In this document: positions 1 through 6,112 of the stretch, piece by piece
Numbering within the stretch: position 1 is the first letter of the stretch
Layout: each line of letters starts with the position of its first letter
NCBI GenBank assembly: GCA_045533055.1
Contig: JAZSHD010000258.1
Coordinates: 1 to 35,222 of the forward strand
From: SIG78 sp045533055
Lineage (GTDB): Bacteria > Verrucomicrobiota > Lentisphaeria > Victivallales > Victivallaceae
Reading direction: 5' to 3'
Length of the DNA stretch: 35,222 nt
Program-made: the position numbers and the translations under genes
The notes under the pieces: model-generated
Database searches by the model: none
Told to the model about the DNA's origin: nothing
Seen by the model: only the letters and a program-made list of their open reading frames with translations

Positions 1-892
1 GACCCACATTCAAGAGCAGATTGCCGCCCCGTGCCACATGGCCCACCAGCATGGTGATAAGCTGGTGCGGGGTCTTCCATGTAGTTTCATCCCGGGCGTA
101 ACCCCACAGACCCGAAAAGGTCTGGCAGCCTTCCCACGGCACCAGATCGCCGTTACCGTTGGCATCGCGCATACCATCCCGGGGTACATACTGTTCGGGA
201 CTTTTGAAGTCGCCGGAACCGGGCAGACCCAGACGGTCGTCAATAAGGATGTTGGGGGCAAGTTTCCGTACCAGAGCAAGAAGTTCTTCGGCTTCCCAGT
301 CTTCGGCTTTTTTGCCGGTGGCACGGTTGTAGGTAAAGTCGAACCACATTATATCGATCTGACCGTAGTTGGTCAAAAGCTCCGTAACCTGATTACGCAT
401 ATATTCACAATATTTGTGCTGATCGCGGGACTTGTTGAGCTTGTCCCATTCCGCCCAGGGTACAGTATCACGCAGCGGGTGATTATCGTCAATGGTAAAC
501 TGGGGGTGATTCCAGTCCAGAAGCGAGTAATAAAGCCCGGTGCGGATACCTTCAGCCCGGAAGGCATCAAGGATCTCACGCACATAATCACGCTTGGCTT
601 TGTATTCGGTGTAGCGGCTATCCCACATGCAAAAGCCGTCGTGGTGTTTGGCGGTCAAGACCATGTATTTCATGCCTGCATCTTTTGCCCACTTTGCCCA
701 TTTTTCAGGCTCAAAGCGGTCGGGATCAAAGTTATCAACATAACGGGCTTTGTATTCTTCGGTGGGGATCTTTTCAATAGTCTGCATCCATTCGCCACGG
801 GCCGGAACGCTGTAAACGCCCCAATGGATAAACATGCCGAAGCGTGCCGCCTGCCACCAGCTGCGGTCACCGTGTGGGTATTCTTTAGTCAT
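1..892 (-). CDS. GH29 alpha-L-fucosidase, 3' end beyond window
   Basis: This gene reads leftwards and is open at the window edge, so only about 297 N-terminal residues are visible. Family features are clear: an N-terminal WWQAARFGMFIHWGVYS segment (about residues 12-28), a KHHDGFCMWDS motif near residue 80, and QIDIMWFDFTYN near 175. The Asp of WFD sits where GH29 enzymes carry the catalytic nucleophile. The acid/base region is not confidently placed. There is no signal peptide, so the enzyme probably acts in the cytoplasm on imported fucosylated oligosaccharides, releasing L-fucose. The ATG at 890-892 is preceded by AGGAG at normal spacing. It is divergent from the GntR/LacI-type regulator at 1226, and both promoters carry the same 15-bp box, so that regulator is the likely controller. 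Family assignment is firm; the exact substrate linkage is unknown. Confidence 0.93.
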   Translation of the reverse strand, partial: MTKEYPHGDRSWWQAARFGMFIHWGVYSVPARGEWMQTIEKIPTEEYKARYVDNFDPDRFEPEKWAKWAKDAGMKYMVLTAKHHDGFCMWDSRYTEYKAKRDYVREILDAFRAEGIRTGLYYSLLDWNHPQFTIDDNHPLRDTVPWAEWDKLNKSRDQHKYCEYMRNQVTELLTNYGQIDIMWFDFTYNRATGKKAEDWEAEELLALVRKLAPNILIDDRLGLPGSGDFKSPEQYVPRDGMRDANGNGDLVPWEGCQTFSGLWGYARDETTWKTPHQLITMLVGHVARGGNLLLNVG

Positions 893-918
893 AATAAACT
901 CCTGTTTTTATAAAGTAG

Positions 919-933
919 CCTGTCCACTTTTTG
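919..933 (+). promoter_or_regulatory. Candidate operator, copy 1 of CCTGTYCACTTTTTG
   Basis: CCTGTCCACTTTTTG lies just downstream of the fucosidase -10 element. A near-identical copy (one C/T difference) lies at 1025-1039 inside the divergent regulator promoter. The two copies start 106 bp apart, close to ten helical turns. Binding by the adjacent GntR/LacI-type protein is inferred. Confidence 0.5.
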
Positions 934-948
934 TTTATACTGCATATA

Positions 949-977
949 ATTATACCTTATACTTAAGCTTTTTTCAA
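949..977 (-). promoter_or_regulatory. Promoter of the alpha-L-fucosidase gene
   Basis: On the minus strand TTGAAA (972-977) is followed after exactly 17 bases by TATAAT (949-954). It lies about 55 bases upstream of the fucosidase start codon. One 15-bp box (919-933) falls just downstream, near the expected transcript start, a typical place for a repressor. Confidence 0.7.
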
Positions 978-1020
978 GAGTGGGGCGGGAGAAAAATTCA
1001 AAAATATTGGCATGGCTACT

Positions 1021-1048
1021 TTGACCTGTTCACTTTTTGTGCTATATT
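1021..1048 (+). promoter_or_regulatory. Promoter of the GntR/LacI-type regulator
   Basis: TTGACC (1021-1026) and TATATT (1043-1048) are separated by 16 bases. The second operator-like box fills the spacer. If transcription starts near 1055, the mRNA has a leader of about 170 bases that contains the whole TGGGAA/TTCCCA array. Confidence 0.6.
1025..1039 (+). promoter_or_regulatory. Candidate operator, copy 2 of CCTGTYCACTTTTTG
   Basis: CCTGTTCACTTTTTG overlaps the spacer between the -35 and -10 elements of the regulator promoter. This position would suit autorepression. It repeats the box at 919-933 in the same orientation. Confidence 0.5.
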
Positions 1049-1060
1049 GTACTGTTGTAT

Positions 1061-1172
1061 TGAGAATTATTGGGAATTATTGGGAATTATTGGGAAGTGT
1101 TGGGAAGTGTTGGGAAGTGTGAGGTCTTCTCAAAATTTCCCAAACCCTCCCAAATCTTCTCAAAATTCCCAA
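1061..1172 (+). repeat. Helically phased TGGGAA array with inverted second half
   Basis: Six direct units TGRGAANNNN start at 1061, 1071, 1081, 1091, 1101 and 1111, exactly 10 bp apart. The first three end in TTAT and the last three in GTGT. After a short turn (GAGGTC), five units of the opposite orientation (TTCTCA, TTCCCA, CTCCCA, TTCTCA, TTCCCA) end at 1132, 1142, 1152, 1162 and 1171, again about 10 bp apart. The array lies between the regulator's promoter and its start codon. It could act as a multi-site protein-binding array on DNA, or as a long imperfect hairpin in the mRNA leader. I know of no named family for it. Confidence 0.85.
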
Positions 1173-1225
1173 TTACACCGTGGGGCATAATATTTTATTG
1201 CAGAGTAATATAAAGGGGTAAAGCT

Positions 1226-2251
1226 ATGAACAAAGTCGATGAATTAACCAACAAATTGCGTGAACTTTTAGCATCGGGGGCGTTTCCTGTGGGAGCAAGA
1301 TTTCCTTCGGAATACGAGTTGCAGGAGCGTTACGAAGTATCCCGTGCTACCGCCAATAAAGCTGTGGCTCTGCTTTCGGCAGAAGGCTTGCTGGAACGGG
1401 GCAAGCGGGGCAGCGGTACTTTTGTTAAAAATGCGTTCCGTTTCCCCAAAGGATGGATCGCTGCTATCGAAGACTTCAAACACCCCTACAATATGGGTAT
1501 GATCGCCGGAGCGGCACAGGAGGCATTTGCTCAAGGGTATATGCTGTCGGTCTTCCGCCCGGAGCAGGGCGGTTTGAGCAGTCTGATAAAAAATTTGCGT
1601 GCATCCGACTGTCTGGGGGTGCTGGGGGTAGCCTATCAGCTGGAAGCGTTGCCCGCTGATTTGGCAAAACCGGTGATCTATCTGGACAGCGGCGTGGAAG
1701 ATTTGCCCGGCAGATCGAGTCACTCTGTGATGTGCGATAACTATGGAGCGGCACAGGAAATGATGTCAAAAGTGCTGACTTCCGGCAAAAAAGAGGTGGT
1801 TATATTAGGCATCGAAAGCAGCCTCAACCGCAAATACCGTATGCAGGGTTTTGCCGACGCCATGCAAAAGTATAATATCAAAAATGTGGAACAACGCAAA
1901 TTTGTCATGCACAACGGTACCAAACACGAAGTGAAACTTGCTTTGCAGAAGATATTAAAGCAATACCCGGCAGTAGACTTTATAGTTACCGACAGCGACG
2001 ACATTGTTTACAACATTATGCAAGTGTGGGCAAACGAAAATTTCTCATGGCGCAACCGTATTGGTATCAGCGGTTTCGGGAATGTTCACGGCATAGCCGA
2101 TTCGCACAAGATCCCCAGCGTGAACCAGCACCCGTGGCACATCGGCGTAGAGGCAGTGAAAGCTCTGCTGGAGATCGTAAAAAATGGCGAGCCGGCCTCA
2201 TCCATAAAAATCGAAGTCCCTGCCGAAGTGGTAAATGCTGAATATATCTGA
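1226..2251 (+). CDS. GntR-HTH / LacI-type sensor transcriptional regulator
   Basis: This 341-residue regulator has an N-terminal winged helix of the GntR type (about residues 5-68, with FPSEYELQERYEVSRATANKA and a GSGTFV wing). It is fused to a periplasmic-binding-protein-like sensor (about 78-341) of the LacI/PurR kind, shown by VLGVAYQ, VMCDNYGAAQEM, VDFIVTDSDD and ISGFGN-type motifs. The same architecture is known from AraR-type sugar regulators, so it probably binds a sugar and represses or activates carbohydrate genes. The start at ATG 1226 follows an AAAGGGG ribosome site. It is divergent from the GH29 fucosidase, and a shared 15-bp box in both promoters makes fucosidase control plus self-regulation likely. 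The inducer is not known; L-fucose or a fucoside is a guess from context. Confidence 0.92.
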   Translation: MNKVDELTNKLRELLASGAFPVGARFPSEYELQERYEVSRATANKAVALLSAEGLLERGKRGSGTFVKNAFRFPKGWIAAIEDFKHPYNMGMIAGAAQEAFAQGYMLSVFRPEQGGLSSLIKNLRASDCLGVLGVAYQLEALPADLAKPVIYLDSGVEDLPGRSSHSVMCDNYGAAQEMMSKVLTSGKKEVVILGIESSLNRKYRMQGFADAMQKYNIKNVEQRKFVMHNGTKHEVKLALQKILKQYPAVDFIVTDSDDIVYNIMQVWANENFSWRNRIGISGFGNVHGIADSHKIPSVNQHPWHIGVEAVKALLEIVKNGEPASSIKIEVPAEVVNAEYI

Positions 2252-2268
2252 AATAATGTATAAAAATC

Positions 2269-2307
2269 GTATTTGAAGCTGCGTGGTAAAAACTCAACTT
2301 CAAATAC
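2269..2307 (-). terminator. Terminator between convergent regulator and aldo/keto reductase
   Basis: GTATTTGAAG (2269-2278) and CTTCAAATAC (2298-2307) form a perfect 10-bp stem around a 19-base loop. On the minus strand the stem is followed by GATTTTTATAC, so it best serves the aldo/keto reductase gene, which ends at 2323. It may also end the regulator transcript from the other side. Confidence 0.6.
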
Positions 2308-2322
2308 TTTCACACATAATTT

Positions 2323-3429
2323 CTATTCCGACTTTTTTGCCCACTCTGCCAAGTCGGCTAAATGGGTTGGTATCTCCAAATGCTGCGGACAAACATTGGT
2401 ACATTTTTTGCAGTTTATACATTCATCGGCAGGGTGTTGTGCTGAATGGAACTTGTATGAGTTCCGTATCTGCGGCAAATCACCAAACATCTTTGCATTA
2501 TTCAAGATCGTAATAAAGCTGGGGATCGGCAACTCTTTGGGGCATACCGGCAGACAATATCCGCAGCCGGTGCAGCCCACCCGGGGAATTTTTGTCAGCA
2601 GCGATACAAGCTCTTGCAGTGTTTGCCGTTCGGCAGAGTTCAACGGTTGAAAATCTTTCATCAACGCCACATTATCGATCATTTGCTCCATGTTGGATAT
2701 ACCGCTTAAAACGGTATCCACCCCCTCAAGTCCGGCAGCAAAACGCACTGCCCATGAGGCAATACTTTTATCCGGTGCAGCAACTTTCAGGAGTTTGACC
2801 GCTGCGGGCGGCAAGTTGGCAAGAAGTCCACCCTTTACCGGCTCCATAATGAGGATTTTTTTGCCGTGTTTCCGGGCAATATGGTAACATTCGCCGGAGC
2901 GTACAGTGGGGTTATTCCAGTCAGCATAGTTGATTTGCAGCTGCACAAACTCCATTTCCGGGTACTCGGTAAGGACTTTATCCAGCAGTTCCGGCTTGCC
3001 GTGAAAAGAGAACCCTGCTTCCCGGACAAAACCCCGGGATTTTTTCTCAAGAATAAAATCAAAGTAACGTTTTTCCACTGCTGTCGGATAATTTTTTTCT
3101 TCCACCGAGTGGAGCAAATAGCGGTCAAAATAATCTAACCCGGTAACCTGCAGCTGCTTTTGGAAAAACTCTTCGGCACTGCTGCTTTCTGGAATACGCC
3201 ACGAGGTCAGCTTGTCGGCGATTTCAAAAGAGTCCCGGTCATGGCGTTTGACAATGCACTCCCGGATGGCGGATTCGGATTGAGTGTCGTGATAAAGTTC
3301 GGCGGTATCAAATTTCCGGAAGCCCTGTTCCAGAAAATAGTCCACCAGCTGATTGGTTTTATGGTAATCGATTTTTTTATCAAGAGTTACGGGCAAACGC
3401 ATCATGCCCAAAGCAAGTTCTTTTTTCAT
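2323..3429 (-). CDS. Aldo/keto reductase with C-terminal double [4Fe-4S] ferredoxin domain
   Basis: This 368-residue protein has an aldo/keto reductase TIM barrel with the expected catalytic tetrad: Asp41 and Tyr46 in FDTAELYH, Lys73 in ADKLTSW and His107 in YLLHS. The C-terminal quarter has two clusters of the CxxCxxCxxxCP type, Cys286/289/292/296 and Cys337/340/343/347, which bind two [4Fe-4S] clusters. Such fusions are known as predicted oxidoreductases of the aldo/keto reductase family, whose physiological substrates are mostly unknown. The ATG at 3429 is chosen over an upstream in-frame ATG (3492) because GGCAGGAAAA lies before it at good spacing. It is monocistronic, with its own promoter and a terminator at 2269-2307. 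Confidence 0.9.
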   Translation of the reverse strand: MKKELALGMMRLPVTLDKKIDYHKTNQLVDYFLEQGFRKFDTAELYHDTQSESAIRECIVKRHDRDSFEIADKLTSWRIPESSSAEEFFQKQLQVTGLDYFDRYLLHSVEEKNYPTAVEKRYFDFILEKKSRGFVREAGFSFHGKPELLDKVLTEYPEMEFVQLQINYADWNNPTVRSGECYHIARKHGKKILIMEPVKGGLLANLPPAAVKLLKVAAPDKSIASWAVRFAAGLEGVDTVLSGISNMEQMIDNVALMKDFQPLNSAERQTLQELVSLLTKIPRVGCTGCGYCLPVCPKELPIPSFITILNNAKMFGDLPQIRNSYKFHSAQHPADECINCKKCTNVCPQHLEIPTHLADLAEWAKKSE

Positions 3430-3469
3430 AAAGTAATTTTCCTGCCATAATTTTTTATATTTGTAAAAT

Positions 3470-3497
3470 AATATATCACCAGCAGCAATCATTGCAA
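3470..3497 (-). promoter_or_regulatory. Possible promoter of the Fe-S aldo/keto reductase
   Basis: TTGCAA (3492-3497) and TATATT (3470-3475) on the minus strand are 16 bases apart and about 40 bases upstream of the chosen ATG. If this is the promoter, the longer reading frame from 3492 could not be translated, which supports the ATG at 3429. Confidence 0.45.
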
Positions 3498-3629
3498 TTA
3501 AATAAAAAAAATTACCGGATATTTACTGTAAATAAAATACTGTGCAATACACAATCCGGCAATATTTTTGGGTTATCTCCCCGATAAAGGTTGATCTGGG
3601 TGCCTTGGCGAAGGCAGGAAAATTTTTAT

Positions 3630-3668
3630 TGGCATTTATCTCTTTGCGTTGCAAACAGATAAATGCCA
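3630..3668 (-). terminator. Strong hairpin, possible terminator of the small basic protein gene
   Basis: TGGCATTTATCT (3630-3641) pairs perfectly with AGATAAATGCCA (3657-3668). Inside, TTTGC and GCAAA pair around a GTT loop after a C/C mismatch, giving a nearly continuous 18-step stem. It lies 30 bases past the stop codon at 3699. No clean U-tract follows on the minus strand, so a terminator role is uncertain; an mRNA 3'-end stabiliser is an alternative. Confidence 0.5.
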
Positions 3669-3698
3669 TTTTAAAAGCATTGTTGAAACGGCAGAGTT

Positions 3699-4127
3699 TT
3701 ATTTGCCATACCCCAACGCCAGCAGTTGACAGGCATCCAACCCATTGACTTGGGAGCCTTGTTCAGAACATTCATTTAGGACAAGGTAAACTTTTTCTTT
3801 TTTGTGACGCGGAGTTATTTCAATAACATTGCCAACCATATTGAGTATATCCTCAACTTGAAGCAGATGTTTTTCCGGTGCATCAAGCTTGGCAGCTATC
3901 TTATCGCGGAGTTTTGCATAATGGGCAATTTTCCGAGCCAGAGCCGGAATTCTTTTTTTGCGGCGTTCAATATAAGCCCGTTTGCCGTTGGCTTGAATAT
4001 AACCGTATGCACCGGCAGGAATAGGGCCATTCAAGCACAGCTCTATTTCTTTGGTAAGGCGATTTATTGCAGCACAGCAATATGCCCAGTTGCGGTAAGA
4101 ATTGGAGTGATTGGGGTGAATCAACAT
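3699..4127 (-). CDS. Unrecognised small basic protein (142 aa)
   Basis: I do not recognise this protein. It is 142 residues long, rich in Lys and Arg, and has no signal peptide or membrane segment. The middle (YIERRKKRIPALARKIAHYAK) is an amphipathic basic helix that could bind nucleic acid. It contains CC and single Cys residues but no zinc-finger spacing. The frame stays open upstream to 4295. The ATG at 4127 is favoured because AAAGGAAG lies 7 bases before it, while the upstream ATGs (4178, 4295) lack ribosome sites. It stands alone between two AT-rich gaps with strong hairpins on both sides (3630-3668 and 4463-4538). That isolation suits a mobile or recently acquired gene, but no transposase or flanking repeats are visible. 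Confidence 0.55.
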   Translation of the reverse strand: MLIHPNHSNSYRNWAYCCAAINRLTKEIELCLNGPIPAGAYGYIQANGKRAYIERRKKRIPALARKIAHYAKLRDKIAAKLDAPEKHLLQVEDILNMVGNVIEITPRHKKEKVYLVLNECSEQGSQVNGLDACQLLALGYGK

Positions 4128-4462
4128 TTTGCGTCTTCCTTTCTGCAAATCTGCAAAAGACGCATCAGAAGGCTTTGACATAATCAAATGTCCGGATTTT
4201 TTTTGACTGCTCATTTCTGGCAAGTCCGCATCGCTGCAAAGAAAACTCTTCTTTATAGCGTGCCACCGTGGGTTCCGACCCCGGTTGGCGGGCATAACTT
4301 TATGCCGCTCCTGATGCAGGAACTAAATATATTACGATTTTTTTTAAAGTCAAATGAATTTTCAAAAAAATCTCACAAAGGTCAAAATTTGTAATTCTGA
4401 ATATTTCAGTTTATCAACCAATGCTGTAATAATATACGCAAAATCAATTCATTTTTTTTCAC

Positions 4463-4488
4463 GCAGTTCTATGGGGTAACAGAACTGC
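4463..4488 (-). repeat. Perfect 8-bp-stem hairpin in the 3' region of the mannoside operon
   Basis: GCAGTTCT (4463-4470) and AGAACTGC (4481-4488) pair around a 10-base loop. No U-run follows on the minus strand, so it is not a textbook terminator. Together with the next hairpin it marks the end of the nine-gene operon. The rest of 4296-4565 is AT-rich and shows no gene. Confidence 0.5.
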
Positions 4489-4498
4489 TTTCAAGCCG

Positions 4499-4538
4499 GG
4501 GGGGAGGGAATGACCTTTGCTGTTCGGTCATTTCCCCC
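4499..4538 (-). terminator. GC-rich hairpin after the lyxose isomerase gene
   Basis: GGGAATGACC (4506-4515) pairs with GGTCATTTCC (4526-4535), with one G/U step, around TTTGCTGTTC. Flanking G and C runs can extend it. It lies 28 bases beyond the last stop codon of the operon (4566). A poly-U tail is missing, so it may be a rho-assisted end or an exonuclease block. Confidence 0.4.
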
Positions 4539-4565
4539 TGACTCAACTTGTTTTGTCACAGCAGA

Positions 4566-5252
4566 TCAGTTAAGTTTGCTGTAATCGCTGACCAGATAGC
4601 GGTAAGGAACTTCATCTTCCTCAATCTCGGGAAAACGCACCTGTTCGCCGTAAAAGATATTGTCATTGTGGTCATCGTTTACAGCAGAAACTTCGCCAAT
4701 CATAACATCGCTGCCGGCTTCTGCGTAAAACTTATGGAATACATCGGGTTTCAAAGTTATGCTTTCTCCCGGCTCCAGATAAAGTTTGTCCCCCGCCGGA
4801 ATTGTCAGCAGTTCCCCATCCCGGGAAACCGTTACCGGGGTATTTGCCAACTCTGCGGCATTGCCTTTGCTGTTAAAAAGTTCAAAGACCAGTCTGCCGC
4901 CGCCGCGGTTGATAATATCTTCCCGCTTGAATGCGTGGCAGTGGGTCAGCGTAAGCTGGTTTGAGCGGGAGATCATGATTTTTTCGGCGTAGGTTTTGGG
5001 GTACAAACTGCTGCCGTTCACACCGTTGCGGATAGTGAAAAGCAGCAAGCCTTCGGCGGCAAAATTACCTTTGCCGAAATCGGTGATATCCCACCCGAGA
5101 TTGCAGTCAAAAATTTCCCGGAAGCACTCCATTTTACGGTTTTTCCGAACTTCTTCCGGGGTCCAAAATGCGAATTTTGGCAGTTTGAAAGAAAACGAAG
5201 CAAAGAACTTTTCGGCATCGCGGATGGCTTGATTTATTTCAGAGCGTTTCAT
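4566..5252 (-). CDS. D-lyxose isomerase family ketol-isomerase (cupin)
   Basis: This 228-residue protein matches the D-lyxose isomerase family in length and motifs. Metal-binding His104 and His106 lie in LTHCHAFKREDIINRGGG, where Glu111 is also a ligand in known members, and a further His sits in PDVFHKF. It converts D-lyxose to D-xylulose. Characterised family members also isomerise D-mannose to D-fructose, and that activity fits here, because the same operon encodes a beta-mannosidase and a mannoside phosphorylase (inference). It is cytoplasmic and is the last gene of the nine-gene operon, 15 bases after the aldolase gene. The ATG at 5252 is the first in frame. Confidence 0.9.
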   Translation of the reverse strand: MKRSEINQAIRDAEKFFASFSFKLPKFAFWTPEEVRKNRKMECFREIFDCNLGWDITDFGKGNFAAEGLLLFTIRNGVNGSSLYPKTYAEKIMISRSNQLTLTHCHAFKREDIINRGGGRLVFELFNSKGNAAELANTPVTVSRDGELLTIPAGDKLYLEPGESITLKPDVFHKFYAEAGSDVMIGEVSAVNDDHNDNIFYGEQVRFPEIEEDEVPYRYLVSDYSKLN

Positions 5253-5267
5253 AAACAGTATTTTGCC

Positions 5268-6104
5268 TTATTTTATATTGCTGAAAAGTTCGATCATTTC
5301 CACGGTTTTATCAAAGATCTTTTCGCATGCAGGTATATAAAATCTGCCGGGAACCGATGGCGTAAGCGTGGCTTTCGCTTCTTCGATACCGCTCAAAAAG
5401 GCTTTGTGTATATCAGTACAGATATTGATTTTGGCGATCCCCAGTTTGATTGCTGCATGTAATTGATCTATGGGCGTACCGGAGCCGCCGTGCAGAACCA
5501 GCGGCACGCTGGAGAGTTCGGCGATCTTTTGCAAAAGGTCAAGCCGCAATTTGGGTTCGCCCCGGTAGTCACCGTGAACTGTGCCAATGGAAACTGCCAG
5601 ACAATCCACTTGGGTCTTGCAGACAAACTCCACCACTTCTTCAGGCACCGTGAGAGCTGATTCCGCATCGCCGCCGTCGCCGCCGGTCACATGACCCAAT
5701 TCAGCTTCCAGCGAGCAGTTGGCACTGTGGGCGATTTTAGCAGCTTCGGCAGAAAGCCGCACATTTTCATCAAACAGCTCCGCCGAGGCATCCAGCATCA
5801 CTGAAGTAAAATTGCTTCTTACGCACTCTTCCACATGCTCAAGAGTTGACCCGTGATCCAGATGCAGTGCAGCATCGATATTATATTTATTTACATAAAA
5901 TCTGACCATATCTGCCAGTGCATCCGGCCCCCCCATAGTGTTGTATTCTGCGGGGGAGGCCTGAAAGATCACCGGCTTGCGGCAATGTGCAGCCGCCTTG
6001 GCGATGGCTTGAATATTCAAACTTTCCCAACACTCAAAAGCACCGATAGCGATTTTTTCTGCCCGGGCTTGGAGCATCAGGGTATCCATTCTTTGCAAAC
6101 TCAT
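5268..6104 (-). CDS. Class II (zinc) ketose-bisphosphate aldolase
   Basis: This 278-residue protein is a class II aldolase of the FbaA/GatY/KbaY group. Key residues are in place: Asp83 and zinc ligand His84 in LHLDHGS, Glu133/Glu135 in LEAELGHVTGG, zinc ligands His177 in GTVHGDYRG and His205 in VLHGGSG, and the phosphate-binding KINICTD near 225-231. The expected reaction is cleavage of a ketose (bis)phosphate to dihydroxyacetone phosphate and an aldehyde. Whether it prefers fructose-1,6-bisphosphate, tagatose-1,6-bisphosphate or a ketose-1-phosphate cannot be read from the sequence. It sits 8 bases after the SGNH esterase gene and 15 before the lyxose isomerase gene, so it probably handles the ketose made by that isomerase. 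The kinase needed in between is not in this window. Confidence 0.92.
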   Translation of the reverse strand: MSLQRMDTLMLQARAEKIAIGAFECWESLNIQAIAKAAAHCRKPVIFQASPAEYNTMGGPDALADMVRFYVNKYNIDAALHLDHGSTLEHVEECVRSNFTSVMLDASAELFDENVRLSAEAAKIAHSANCSLEAELGHVTGGDGGDAESALTVPEEVVEFVCKTQVDCLAVSIGTVHGDYRGEPKLRLDLLQKIAELSSVPLVLHGGSGTPIDQLHAAIKLGIAKINICTDIHKAFLSGIEEAKATLTPSVPGRFYIPACEKIFDKTVEMIELFSNIK

Positions 6105-6112
6105 AATTTATC

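Noticed and set aside
38..913. Long open frame on the plus strand opposite the fucosidase gene
   Set aside because: The minus strand encodes a clear GH29 protein with a ribosome site and promoter. The plus frame has no family features and no ribosome site.
1061..1172. CRISPR-like array
   Set aside because: Units are 10 bp with no spacers, and orientation flips midway; no cas genes are in the window.
4255..4296. Possible tRNA T-arm (GGGTTCCGACCC)
   Set aside because: The loop lacks the invariant A58, no matching acceptor or anticodon arms are found nearby, and no complete cloverleaf can be drawn.
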